This document shows, in pieces, positions 7,935-16,621 of a stretch of 64,000 bases of DNA. The translations under genes and the position numbers were made by a program. This DNA is from Lysobacter sp. (lineage in GTDB: Bacteria > Pseudomonadota > Gammaproteobacteria > Xanthomonadales > Xanthomonadaceae), in contig JAHCAU010000011.1 of NCBI GenBank assembly GCA_019634715.1, forward strand, positions 95,139-159,138. The letters are read 5' to 3'. The notes beneath the pieces are model-generated. The model had not been told where the DNA came from. It saw only the letters and a program-made list of their open reading frames with translations, and searched no databases. How positions within the stretch are numbered: the first letter of the stretch is position 1; every line of letters begins with the position of its first letter.

Positions 7935-9650
7935 TTACGGCTCCTCCGCCGGGATGCCGGCAAAACCCACCGCGCAATCGAGCAGGCCGTCGCTGTCGGC
8001 GTGATGGCGCAGTTCGACCGTGTCGGCAGCGAGCGTGACCAGCGCCATCCAGCAGGCCAGCCGTATCCGCGTGGGTGTCACGATGACACCGAGCGCGGCA
8101 TCGAGCCTCAATCGCTCGGCGGCTGCACCGCTGCCGAGCAGGATTTCGGAGGAGGCCTCGATGGCGCGATGGAAGACGGTGCCGTCGACAAGCTCGATCC
8201 GGACATGACGGCGGCCCGCCTGCTGGCGCAGGCTGCGGCTCACGCCGCAGGGCGCGACCGTCAGGGTCACCGCGCTGGCGCCGATCGTCTCGACCACTTC
8301 GAGATCGTCGGTCCAGGTCGGCAGCCACAGGGCCTGCGCGCGCCCCTGCAGCCAGTACAGCAGGCTGCGCAGGGCCGCACGTGGTGCACGGCCCGCCAGG
8401 CGCCAGACATGCGACTGCGAGATCCACGCCAGGCCCGAGAGATCGTCGGCATGCGTGCGTCCAACCTCGCCGTCGAGCAGGTCGAAACGACGATCTAAGC
8501 TTGCCGACGGGTCGCGGCTCTCGTCGCTGCGATGCTCCAGCACGGGAAGCCCCCGATACAGGGTCGTTGGCGCCCCCGGTGGCCAGTCGCACGGCTCGCT
8601 GGCCTCGAAGCGCAACTGCGTGCGCATCAGCCGATCGCTGTGACGGCGCAGTTCGGGCGCATCGGTCAGGCGCGCTGTGCGACATGGAATGACACGTGTG
8701 CCGGCCGGCCAGGCGTGGCGAGTCGGCGCACGTAACCGCAGGCGCGCGCCTGCGGCATCCGCGACCTCGACCAGTTCGCAGGTCGCCACGTCGCGCCACA
8801 GCATCGCGAGGCCGCCGGCCACGAAATCCAGTCCCGCGGGGTCGAGCGGGATCTCGGTCGCTCCCAGGGCAAGCGGCGCGCGGAGCCAGCACGTGTCGAC
8901 AAACACGGGCAGCGCCCAGATCCGCGCTGTCCAGTCGAACAGCGCATGCTCCACGAAGCGGCGCTCGCGGCGATCGGCGAGCACGACGAACTCCCACGAC
9001 CTGCGCGGCGCATCGCGTAGCGGCGTGCGGATGCTGGTGCCTGCGACGGCGACCTGGACATCAGTCAGCCACGCGAGCGTCTCGATCACCGGCTCGGTCC
9101 AGTCCGGCGGCAAGGTCCAGGCATTGAGGCGCAGGCCGTCGATTCGGATCGACCACGTCGCGGCGTCCACAAAGCCCAACACCGCACGCGCGTCGATCAC
9201 CGGCGGGCCGTCCAGACTGACGGTGAGGGTCAGCAGCCGCTCCTGCATGGCGCGTACCGGCATCGGCAAAGCACCAGGCGCAGTCAGCGTGATGCCGGCA
9301 TCGCCGTCGAGCTGCAGCGTCGCAAGCGTCTGCACCCGGTCGCGCCAGGCGTTCCAGATCACGATCTCCCGGGTCAGTTCGGAGACCACATTGCCCAGCG
9401 ACAGCGCTGCAGGCAGGACATGGATTCGATCGAACCAGTCTTCGGCGAACCGGTGTCCCGGACGCCCCAGTGCTGGCCACGGCGATGCGCCCGGTATCCG
9501 AAAGGCACCGGCAAACGCCGCCACCGATGCGCGTCCATGGGCAGCTGGCACGAACATCCCCTCGCCAAGTCGATCCAGTTCGACCGAAAGCGCGGGATTG
9601 GTCGCGCCGAACAGGCGTGCCGTGGCCGCGATGCCCTGCAGCCCGGCCAT
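7935..9650 (-). CDS. Phage minor tail protein, large
   Basis: 571 residues, ATG at 9650 sharing one base with the upstream stop (TGATG). Contains repeated beta-rich segments (LPPDWTEPVIETLAWLTD; RRFVEHALFDWTARIWALPV). Its place between the gene ending at 9650 and the BR0599 gene, and similar gene order in other lambda-like prophages, make it a baseplate/tail-tip component. I do not recognise a named family. Confidence 0.6.
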   Translation of the reverse strand: MAGLQGIAATARLFGATNPALSVELDRLGEGMFVPAAHGRASVAAFAGAFRIPGASPWPALGRPGHRFAEDWFDRIHVLPAALSLGNVVSELTREIVIWNAWRDRVQTLATLQLDGDAGITLTAPGALPMPVRAMQERLLTLTVSLDGPPVIDARAVLGFVDAATWSIRIDGLRLNAWTLPPDWTEPVIETLAWLTDVQVAVAGTSIRTPLRDAPRRSWEFVVLADRRERRFVEHALFDWTARIWALPVFVDTCWLRAPLALGATEIPLDPAGLDFVAGGLAMLWRDVATCELVEVADAAGARLRLRAPTRHAWPAGTRVIPCRTARLTDAPELRRHSDRLMRTQLRFEASEPCDWPPGAPTTLYRGLPVLEHRSDESRDPSASLDRRFDLLDGEVGRTHADDLSGLAWISQSHVWRLAGRAPRAALRSLLYWLQGRAQALWLPTWTDDLEVVETIGASAVTLTVAPCGVSRSLRQQAGRRHVRIELVDGTVFHRAIEASSEILLGSGAAAERLRLDAALGVIVTPTRIRLACWMALVTLAADTVELRHHADSDGLLDCAVGFAGIPAEEP

Positions 9651-10570
9651 CAGCCCGCCTCGCGCAGCGCCACGCCGAAGGTACCGCTGTGCTGCGCGCC
9701 GGCCGACCAGCCGGAGCCGTTGCGCTGGATCGGGTGCACCGCGTGCAGCGGATACGGGGTCCAGCGCTCGGTGCCGTAGACCAGGGGCTGGCTCAGATCC
9801 AGGTGATCGAGACGGCAGTAGCGTGCGTGCGCCAGCGTGGCGACGATCGTCTGCCCCTGCGCCTGACGCGCCAGCAGCACGTCGATCGGCAGCAGCACGG
9901 TCGCCTGGTTGAACTGCGAAGGCAGCGCATGCAGCAGCCCGGACTTGTGCGACACGCCGAGCAGGTCGCCGGGATTGCCTCCGTAGGTGGTGCGCCACGC
10001 GGGCGCGCCCTCGAGTCCGCAGTGGACGAAGGAGGAATGGAAGGTGCCGGTGAGGCTGGCGAAGAAGAACCCCAGCCCGAACCCGTCATGGGGCTGGGCG
10101 CCGAGTTCGTAGCCTGCCGCCGAGGTGAGGTAGACGACGCAGCGCGTGGACGCGCCATTGGCGTCGGCCCGAAACGAGCCGGTGAACCACAGCCCGGTTC
10201 CGCCGATCTGCGGCATGGTCGAGACGCCGAAGTTCAGGTGCTGGTGGCGATCGACGTTGTAGCGCAACACGAGATAGACCTCATCGGGCGCGTCGAAGAC
10301 GTGCAGCATCCAGGTGGCCGGCCACTGGATCGGCGCAAGGGCGAAGGACATCAGCTTCACGGACTGCGGGCACGCGCCCGTCATCGCGTTCCCCGCCTGC
10401 CCGGTGCCGGCCTGCAGGCGAAGTTCGTTCGCACTGGCAGTCAGCTGCACGAAGGCCGCGCCCTTCGCCAGGATGTCGCCCGTCAGCGTCCAGCCGCGAC
10501 CGGCGAGCGTGGTCTCGATCGCCGTCTTGAGCGCGGCAAAGCCGGCGACTTGACCGGAGAAGGTCGCCAT
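9650..10570 (-). CDS. Phage minor tail/virion protein
   Basis: 306 residues, ATG at 10570 coupled by TGATG to the upstream gene. The start (MATFSGQVAGFAALKTAIET) is followed by a beta-rich domain with many aromatic residues (GLGFFFASLTGTFHSSFVH). It may be a receptor-contact or baseplate decoration protein. Family not recognised; assigned by position. Confidence 0.55.
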   Translation of the reverse strand: MATFSGQVAGFAALKTAIETTLAGRGWTLTGDILAKGAAFVQLTASANELRLQAGTGQAGNAMTGACPQSVKLMSFALAPIQWPATWMLHVFDAPDEVYLVLRYNVDRHQHLNFGVSTMPQIGGTGLWFTGSFRADANGASTRCVVYLTSAAGYELGAQPHDGFGLGFFFASLTGTFHSSFVHCGLEGAPAWRTTYGGNPGDLLGVSHKSGLLHALPSQFNQATVLLPIDVLLARQAQGQTIVATLAHARYCRLDHLDLSQPLVYGTERWTPYPLHAVHPIQRNGSGWSAGAQHSGTFGVALREAG

Positions 10571-11595
10571 CAGGACATCTCCACCGCAACGAAGTCCCGC
10601 CATCCGGTGCGCGCGCCATCCTGCAGCACCACGAACGCACGACCGTTCACCGCACGGATCGCGTCCACCGCTTCGCGCACGCCCATGCCGGCCTGATCGA
10701 CCCGGACACTGCCATCGAGCTGCAGCACGTTCTCGGAGGCATTGCCGTGTCCGGAGACGAAGCTCACGCCATCGAGCATGCCGTAGAGGTTGCCGCTGCT
10801 GGGATAGCCGCGCGTCTCGTTGTCGTAGGCGCCGAATGTCATGTCGTATAGTTCGAGCGGCTGCGGCTGGTGCAGGGTGCCCGCTGGGACGAGGCAGCGC
10901 CGCCCTGCGCCGGTCGCGCCCGCGGGTTCGCCGGCGAGCGCACCGAAGGTGGTCTCGCTCGCATGCCCATTGCCGAACGGCGAGATCTGCACCTTCTTCC
11001 ACGTGCCGCCGGCATCGCGCAGGTAGAGATGGCCGTCGTTGTAGCCCGTGTCGCCGCTGCCCTTGCGGCCCTTGTAGGGAAACCAGTGCAGGTCGCTGTA
11101 GCGTCGCGCGTCGCGGCCGTCGAAGTGACCGGCGACAACCAGCGGCGACGGGTACTCGCGCGGTCGTGCGTAGGCGAGCGCCTTGCCGACGTAGACGTGG
11201 GCATAGATCGGCGAGCCGACCTTGAACGCGCCGACGATGCGCCTCGGGTTGGCGGTGAGGAAGTAGCTCACCGCCTGGTTGTGGCTGGGCACGCCACTGG
11301 CCTTGATGCCCGGCTGCGCTTCGAAGGGCGCGCCGGGCACGAAGCCCACCATCGTCGCGGCGAGCAGGTTGTAGTAGTCGGCGGCGACATTCTGGTAGGT
11401 CTTGAAGCCGACCGTGATGTCCTCCTCGCCGGTCGTGCCGGTCGAGCGCAGGATCAGTTCGCGCTCGGGCGACGACGTGTCGTAGCGCAGCGTCGTCCAG
11501 CCGACGCCCTGCGCAAGCGCCTGGATCGTGCCGAGCAGGCGATGCTGGGCATCGTCGCCTCCGGCCTTGACGAGCGTGCCGATCGCATATGCCAT
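10570..11595 (-). CDS. Phage virion protein, unknown
   Basis: 341 residues, ATG at 11595. Begins MAYAIGTLVKAGGDDAQHRL and contains Gly/Tyr-rich segments (FPYKGRKGSGDTGYNDGHLY), typical of beta-rich tail proteins. Its start overlaps the stop of the truncated tape-measure copy (TGATG). The same junction, degraded, is still visible beyond the full tape-measure gene near 13121, so this gene originally followed the tape measure directly. Confidence 0.6.
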   Translation of the reverse strand: MAYAIGTLVKAGGDDAQHRLLGTIQALAQGVGWTTLRYDTSSPERELILRSTGTTGEEDITVGFKTYQNVAADYYNLLAATMVGFVPGAPFEAQPGIKASGVPSHNQAVSYFLTANPRRIVGAFKVGSPIYAHVYVGKALAYARPREYPSPLVVAGHFDGRDARRYSDLHWFPYKGRKGSGDTGYNDGHLYLRDAGGTWKKVQISPFGNGHASETTFGALAGEPAGATGAGRRCLVPAGTLHQPQPLELYDMTFGAYDNETRGYPSSGNLYGMLDGVSFVSGHGNASENVLQLDGSVRVDQAGMGVREAVDAIRAVNGRAFVVLQDGARTGWRDFVAVEMS

Positions 11596-11880
11596 CAGCC
11601 ACCCCCGATCCGCTGGCGCAGGAAGCTGCCATTGCGGTCGATCACGTTGAGGATGGTCTGCTCAAGTCCCCGGCTCTGCGCCATCGACTCTGCGAGCGCG
11701 TCGGTGCTGATCGCGTTGATCAGGCGCAGGTTGAGCTGCGGGTTGAGACCGCTGATCGTGCGGGCCATGCCCCAATCGGCGAAACTGACGCGCATCACCT
11801 TGGGCCGGGGACCCGGGGAAGGCACGGCTCCTGCAATGCACCGGGCCTGCCACGCTTCCAGGACTGGCATGCCGTGGCGG
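11588..11880. repeat. Direct repeat: left copy of the tape-measure 3' end
   Basis: Aligns without gaps to 13121-13413 at an offset of 1533. About 113 bases (11634-11748) are identical; outside that the copies diverge. It includes the TGATG junction with the downstream gene. The two copies bracket the plus-strand cargo genes at 12.1-13.0 kb. Confidence 0.8.
11595..11880 (-). pseudogene. C-terminal fragment of a second tape-measure gene
   Basis: In the right frame this encodes a segment from HGMPVLEAWQ to NVIDRNGSFLRQRIGGG. It is homologous to the last ~95 residues of the intact tape-measure protein, and the final ~45 residues are nearly identical. The reading frame continues upstream only into AT-rich moron DNA with no homology and no plausible start. 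It is either a duplicate left by the cargo insertion or the end of another phage's tape-measure gene brought in by recombination. Confidence 0.75.
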
Positions 11881-12102
11881 ACCGGACAGTGATGTTTCCA
11901 GATCACCGCAATAAACTGCCTTCGGCGATCCAATCTTATAAGCTTTTGTTTTGATTTGAATTTTGCTTGGACGGGTGACTTTTGCGGAATATAGGCTTTT
12001 ACCAATGCCGTGCTACGATCAAGCTGAACGGGAAAATTGCAAGCAATCTCGGCGAACGGCATTGCTGCATCACATTCAAGAGCAAGACATGGAGGATCAG
12101 CA

Positions 12103-12303
12103 ATGGAAGAAGACGAAAAGTTGTCCGCAGGATTTGTCATCATGAACCCCCTTACCGGTCGCCCGGTAGAAAAAACTCCGGGTGGAATGCCACTGAAGGA
12201 CGTAGTCTTTCAATCAAAGGAAGAGCTAAATTCTTTCGTGAAAGAACATTGGAACAATCCCGTTATTCTTACGGATGGCGATGACCTGCTTCTGCCGGAG
12301 TGA
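12103..12303 (+). CDS. Moron protein, small acidic, unknown
   Basis: 66 residues. ATG at 12103 with GGAGGATCAGCA directly upstream. Starts MEEDEKLSAGFVIMNPLTGR and ends with a run of acidic and Leu residues. No family recognised. Transcribed against the tail operon in DNA visibly richer in A and T than the flanking phage genes, so it was acquired separately. First of three cargo genes between the tape-measure copies. Confidence 0.6.
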   Translation: MEEDEKLSAGFVIMNPLTGRPVEKTPGGMPLKDVVFQSKEELNSFVKEHWNNPVILTDGDDLLLPE

Positions 12304-12470
12304 TGTTCATTCAGGAGATTTCCTCTTTTTTTCTGCTTGACTTCGTGATCTGTTGAAATTCCGGCACGATGAACATCAACAGCATCTACCTATAGCAAGA
12401 AGAAAATCCATTCGATAACCTTGTTTCGCGCCGAAAAGCGTCGCGATTCGCTTTTGAATAGGATTCAAGG

Positions 12471-12716
12471 ATGAACCAGCCATCGGACAGCGATCAGCAG
12501 CAAAACGAGGGGGATTCCCCACCGCCAGAGAGCCATGAAAAAGTGCGCAAGAAGCTGCCAACTGCAGCGGGGGACAAAAGTGCACAAGTTTTATCTGCAA
12601 CGATCGGTGGCGCACTAATCGGGAATCTGATTGCACCCGGCGTCGGCGGCGCACTCATCGGCGGAATTATCGGCGCAATCATTGCCAGAAAATCTGATAG
12701 CACGGGGGGCAAATGA
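12471..12716 (+). CDS. Moron glycine-zipper membrane protein
   Basis: 81 residues, ATG at 12471 with an AAGG site just before. The first 45 residues are polar (Gln, Asp, Pro). Residues ~46-72 are a Gly-zipper hydrophobic stretch (LIGNLIAPGVGGALIGG), then a basic end. Such segments pack in membranes as pores or oligomers. Its stop overlaps the start of the next gene (ATGA), so the two act together. Possible superinfection-exclusion or toxin pair. Confidence 0.6.
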   Translation: MNQPSDSDQQQNEGDSPPPESHEKVRKKLPTAAGDKSAQVLSATIGGALIGNLIAPGVGGALIGGIIGAIIARKSDSTGGK

Positions 12717-13033
12717 ACCCCAATTTTATCGGGCTTTACGCAGGAGCGGTTGCTGCCGCTGTCTATTTCTCTTTCTGCTTCTTCAGATACAGGAAAGTGC
12801 CGACCCTGAATCAGGTCGTCGTTGTATCTCTAGCATGCGCCGGGGCAGTCGCAGGTATTTACCTCGGTTACTTGTCGCTTGTTGCAAATGACGATGAACT
12901 CGGAAAACTCGCTGATCAACGGCTTGTTGTATTTCTTGGCGCATTAGCCGTGGTCTGGACAGCGACGGAGTCAATCGCCACATCAATCAAGTCTGCACGA
13001 CCATCTGAAGCTAAAACTGTAGATCCGCCGTAG
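12713..13033 (+). CDS. Moron integral membrane protein
   Basis: 106 residues with three likely membrane helices (about 7-25, 34-55 and 72-92). ATG at 12713 overlaps the upstream stop. The last 15 residues are polar (SARPSEAKTVDPP). Coupling with the glycine-zipper gene suggests a membrane partner, for example an immunity or exclusion protein. Not a recognised family. Confidence 0.6.
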   Translation: MNPNFIGLYAGAVAAAVYFSFCFFRYRKVPTLNQVVVVSLACAGAVAGIYLGYLSLVANDDELGKLADQRLVVFLGALAVVWTATESIATSIKSARPSEAKTVDPP

Positions 13034-13120
13034 CATTCTCGCCGCATCCTTGAACGAACTCATGATGCTGGGCATCGATGGTTGGCACTCCTGCCGTTGG
13101 CTTTGAACATGTCTAAGGAG

Positions 13121-13413
13121 TATGCGATTAGCCGCCCGCAATCCGCTGGCGAAGGAAGCTGCCGTTGCGGTCGATCACGTTGAGGATGGTCTGCTCAAGT
13201 CCCCGGCTCTGCGCCATCGACTCTGCGAGCGCGTCGGTGCTGATCGCGTTGATCAGGCGCAGGTTGAGCTGCGGGTTCAGACCGCTGGCGGCGCGGGCGA
13301 GTCCGCCCTCGGCGAAGTTGACGCGCGGGGCGCGCGGCAGGGACACGTGCGGCGGAACGGCCCGCGCGAAGCGCCCTTGCTGCCAGGCATCGAGCGCCTG
13401 CATGCCACGGCGG
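13121..13413. repeat. Direct repeat: right copy of the tape-measure 3' end
   Basis: Partner of 11588-11880. Here the repeat is the true 3' end of the tape-measure gene. The ATG of the downstream gene, still intact in the left copy, has decayed (GGCATA context with ATC in place of ATG). Confidence 0.8.
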
Positions 13414-15959
13414 TTGAAGTCCTCGAGGAAGGCCAGCGCACCGGGTTGGCGCACGACGGCGGCCCGGGTCACGAACTCGAAGTCCGAGAGCCATGCCGGG
13501 ATGCTGTCGGAGGTCGAGGTTCCCGGCCCGCGCACGTGGCCACCGCTGGCGTAGCCACCGCCGCCGTTGAAGGTGGCCTGCGCGATCAGACCGGCAATGG
13601 TCGCGCCCTGCGCGAGCGCACCGGCGATCATGGGAATGTTGGCCGGAAAGCCGACCTTGCTCGCCTCGGCCACGTTCTGCGCAAGCGCGATCGCGGCCTG
13701 CGCGATCGCAAATGCCTTGCTCAGCGCGAACAGGGCACGGTACGTCGCGCTCTGCTCACCACCGAAGGCGCGTGCGATCTCGGCCAGCTGGCCGAACGCA
13801 GCGGACGCGCCGGTCAGCAGCACCTGCTGCTGCGCGGCCTGCAGTTGGGCGAGTGCGCGCTGGTGTTGCTGCTCGACCTGCTGTTCCTGTGCGTCCCATT
13901 GCGCATGCAGGTCGGCCTTCTCCTCGCGGAAGCGGGCGAGCAAGGCATGCTGTTCGGCGTACCACGCCTGCAGACGCTCACGGGCGACTTCGATGCGCGC
14001 CAGCTCGCCGCCGGTCTCACCCAGATCGAGGCCTCCTGGCATGGCATCGGGCTTGCGGAAGGAATCACGGACCACACGCGCCATCGCCTGGTCGTAGGCC
14101 GCCTTGGCGACGATCCCATCGCGCAGGGCCTCGTTGAGGAGCCGGACCCGTTCGGTCGCCGTCTCCACTGCGACCTCCAGCGGTGTGCGCAGACCCTCAC
14201 GCAGCACCTCGTAGGCACGCGTCGTCTTCTCGATCTCGGCCTTGCGCTCGCGCTCGGCCTCCGCGGCCGCGCGCGCCTTGTCGACAGCCTCTGCTTCGGC
14301 GATCAGCTGTGCCTTCAGTGCGGGCGCGATCTTCGACAGCGCGCCCTGCGTCGTCTCGTAGCGCAGGCGCGCAGCCTCGCCCGCGCGCGTCTGTCCTGCC
14401 TCGACCTCGGCGAGCAGCGCGACCTCCCGGCGCAGCGATGCCAGCTCGCGTTCGGCATCTTCGCGGGCGCGATCCGCATCCGACTTTTTCGGCTTCGGTG
14501 CCTTGGGCGGCTTGAACTGCTCGTCGATCTGCGCGCGCCGGGTCGCCTCGAACTTCGCCAGCGGCATCCCGTCGACATCCTGGACGCCACCGGCGCGCAG
14601 GGCGGCGATGTCACGCTCGAGGGCGCGCAACTGCTGCGCCTTGGCGATGGCGCGGTCCTGCCCGAGAGCAGCCTGCGCACGATCGAGCGCCCCGATCGCG
14701 GCCGTCTGTCTTGCCTGCTGCTCGGCCTGGGCGTCCGCCTTGGCCTGCTCAGCGTTGGCTTCGCGCTGCAGGGCGGCCTGCTCCTGTCGCAGCGCGCGGA
14801 TGCGATTCTTGGTGCCGCCATCCACTTCGGCACTCGCCAGCACGGCGTCGAGCGATTTGAGGCCACCGAGCTCGCGCCACTCCTTGCCGATCCGCTCCAG
14901 TTCATCGGTCGTCTTCGACAGGCGGAACGCCATGTCGTCGCGACCGATGTTGCGGATGGTATTCCAGACGCCGCCGATGACCTTGCCGACGTTGATCCAC
15001 GCCCGTTCGAGCGCGCCGGCACGCGCGTACGCCTCCTGTACCCGCTGCTCGTGAACTCGGGCGAACGTCTCGATCGCCAGACGCGCGGCGTCCTGCGCCC
15101 TGCCCTGTGACTCGAGTGCGCGGACGTGCTGGTAGACCTCGACCGAAAGGAATCGGTATTGCTGGTTGAGTTCAACCAGCTGCGCCGAAGGCGCACGGGC
15201 CAGCGCGATGATCTTGCGCGTGCTGTCCTCGATCGCTTCGCCGGTCAGCGTCGAGAGGTTGACCGCCGCGCCCGCCGCAAGCGTCAGGGTGTCGACAGCG
15301 ATCTGGCCGGAGCTTGCGAGGGCGCTCAGCGCGACTTGCGCATCGGCGTACTCGCCCGTCGCAGCCCCCACGCCGTCCTTCATCACGCGCAGCTGGCCTG
15401 CGGTGGTCGCCGCGGCGTTGCCACTGGCGATCAGCGCCCGTTCGTACCCTTGGGTCTCCCGGTAGCCCGACATCGTCGCCACCGCGACGCTGCCGATGAC
15501 GGCGGCCACGAGTGTCAGGCCGATGACCAGCGGCGTGATCGCACCCAGCAGCGCACGGGCGGCGGGCACGACGCCACCGAAGGAGTCCTTCAATTGACCA
15601 CCCTGCTGGATTGCGACCAGCCACGGCTTCTGGCCACCGGCGAGCGAGGTCACGATATCGGTGATCTGTGCCGGCAGCATGCGCATCGCCTGTCGGGTCT
15701 GGGCGACGGACACCCCGTACTCGTTCACCGCACGGGCACCGATCTCGGTCGCGCGCGTACCGCGTCGGTGCGCGCCCGTGACAGCGTCCTGCGCCTGCGC
15801 CTGCCCGACGCTGGCGCGCGTTGCGCTCGCGCTGGTGGCGTTGAGCCGGGAGACCGCACGGTCGGCGCGACCAAGCGCGCCTTCCACCCGCGAAAGGCTG
15901 GCCTCGGCCTGCGCCGAGTCGCTGCGGACCTTCAGGTTGATCTCGAAATCGCGGTTCAT
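13128..15959 (-). CDS. Tail length tape-measure protein (lambda gpH type)
   Basis: 943 residues, ATG at 15959, TAA stop. N-terminal ~80 residues form a coiled coil (RSDSAQAEASLSRVEGALG). The block with YGVSVAQTRQAMRMLPAQIT and the GGQKPWLVAIQQGGQ segment is typical of the TMP_2 family. Hydrophobic helices near residues 135-165 suit membrane insertion at DNA entry. A long Ala/Glu/Arg coiled coil spans ~380-720. By lambda's rule of about 1.5 angstrom per residue the tail would be roughly 140 nm. Follows the G/GT frameshift pair, as expected. Confidence 0.92.
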   Translation of the reverse strand: MNRDFEINLKVRSDSAQAEASLSRVEGALGRADRAVSRLNATSASATRASVGQAQAQDAVTGAHRRGTRATEIGARAVNEYGVSVAQTRQAMRMLPAQITDIVTSLAGGQKPWLVAIQQGGQLKDSFGGVVPAARALLGAITPLVIGLTLVAAVIGSVAVATMSGYRETQGYERALIASGNAAATTAGQLRVMKDGVGAATGEYADAQVALSALASSGQIAVDTLTLAAGAAVNLSTLTGEAIEDSTRKIIALARAPSAQLVELNQQYRFLSVEVYQHVRALESQGRAQDAARLAIETFARVHEQRVQEAYARAGALERAWINVGKVIGGVWNTIRNIGRDDMAFRLSKTTDELERIGKEWRELGGLKSLDAVLASAEVDGGTKNRIRALRQEQAALQREANAEQAKADAQAEQQARQTAAIGALDRAQAALGQDRAIAKAQQLRALERDIAALRAGGVQDVDGMPLAKFEATRRAQIDEQFKPPKAPKPKKSDADRAREDAERELASLRREVALLAEVEAGQTRAGEAARLRYETTQGALSKIAPALKAQLIAEAEAVDKARAAAEAERERKAEIEKTTRAYEVLREGLRTPLEVAVETATERVRLLNEALRDGIVAKAAYDQAMARVVRDSFRKPDAMPGGLDLGETGGELARIEVARERLQAWYAEQHALLARFREEKADLHAQWDAQEQQVEQQHQRALAQLQAAQQQVLLTGASAAFGQLAEIARAFGGEQSATYRALFALSKAFAIAQAAIALAQNVAEASKVGFPANIPMIAGALAQGATIAGLIAQATFNGGGGYASGGHVRGPGTSTSDSIPAWLSDFEFVTRAAVVRQPGALAFLEDFNRRGMQALDAWQQGRFARAVPPHVSLPRAPRVNFAEGGLARAASGLNPQLNLRLINAISTDALAESMAQSRGLEQTILNVIDRNGSFLRQRIAGG

Positions 15960-15980
15960 GCTGCGATCAGTGCTTCGGCT

Positions 15981-16621
15981 TCAATCGGGTCCACGCAGGG
16001 ACTTCACGCGGGCATCGGCGGCATCCCCGCCCCACACGGCCGTTGCCACGTCTTCGATGAAGTCCGCGCGACGGCGACGTTCGTCGCGGTCGACGGCCTC
16101 GAACATGGCGGTCAACTGGCGCTCGGTGCGTCGGCCAAGCTGCTCGGCGGTACCGAGTCCGGCGGCGGCGAGCCGGGCGAAACACTCAAGCCAGCCGAGG
16201 CGCCTGCGGCGAGGACCTGGGCCTCGCGCACCTCCGCCAGCACCTCGCGCACGAAAAAAGCCGAGTTCGTCGCGAACCAGGTCGCCATGAACAGCTCCTG
16301 CTCGCCGGGGGCCAGGGTCTCCAGCCAAGCGACCTCGACATTGGCCGCCTGCGCCGCAATCGCAGGCACGACTGCACGGTGCCGACCGAACAGCCTGCGC
16401 ACCTGGGCGTAGCGCAGGCGGCCATCCTCGGTGGCCGCGACCAGATCTTCGATGAAGGCCGAGGCGCGGTCGGCGACGTCCAGGCCCTCGAAGAAGCCGT
16501 ACTCGCGAATCGTCACCGATCGGCCGCCAAGCTCCAGCGTCCGGTCGGGATCGAGCACGGCCAGTTCGTCCGCGACCGATGCGGCATCGTCTGCGGACGG
16601 TGCGGGAATCCGCGTCGCCAT
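15981..16621 (-). CDS. Tail assembly chaperone GT fusion (-1 frameshift product)
   Basis: Ribosomes that slip back one base at 16253-16259 leave the G frame after ~120 codons and read to the stop at 15981, giving about 213 residues. The T part (GWLECFARLAAAGLGTAEQL, then MFEAVDRDERRRRADFIEDV) is coding-like, although this frame has no start of its own. Known of lambda: G and GT coat the tape measure and recruit tail-tube subunits in a fixed ratio set by slippage. The phage position between tail tube and tape measure is the same. Exact slip site is inferred. Confidence 0.75.
16112..16621 (-). CDS. Tail assembly chaperone G
   Basis: 169 residues in the zero frame; ATG at 16621 shares a base with the tail-tube stop (TGATG). 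A GTG one codon earlier is possible. Contains the REYGFFEGLDVADRASAFIE and LAPGEQELFMATWFATNSAFF segments, typical of small acidic tail chaperones. The end after the slip site is Ser/Pro-rich (PGSPPPDSVPPSSLADAPS) and looks like non-homologous tail, consistent with the real continuation being in the -1 frame. Confidence 0.8.
   Translation of the reverse strand: MATRIPAPSADDAASVADELAVLDPDRTLELGGRSVTIREYGFFEGLDVADRASAFIEDLVAATEDGRLRYAQVRRLFGRHRAVVPAIAAQAANVEVAWLETLAPGEQELFMATWFATNSAFFVREVLAEVREAQVLAAGASAGLSVSPGSPPPDSVPPSSLADAPSAS
16253..16259 (-). other. Slippery heptamer T TTT TTC for -1 frameshifting
   Basis: Zero-frame codons read GCT TTT TTC, so both the P- and A-site tRNAs can re-pair after a one-base backward slip. 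The only clean X XXY YYZ heptamer I see in the G/T overlap. Shifts from the G frame into the frame ending at 15981. Confidence 0.7.

Noticed and set aside
12309..12333. Terminator after the first moron gene (AGGA-GATT-TCCT then T run)
   Set aside because: Only a four-base stem; too weak to claim.
13122..16412. Long plus-strand open frames opposite the tape-measure and tail genes (up to 660 codons)
   Set aside because: Shadows of high-GC minus-strand genes: low-complexity Arg/Ala/Leu composition, no ribosome-binding sites, and the minus frames carry recognised families.
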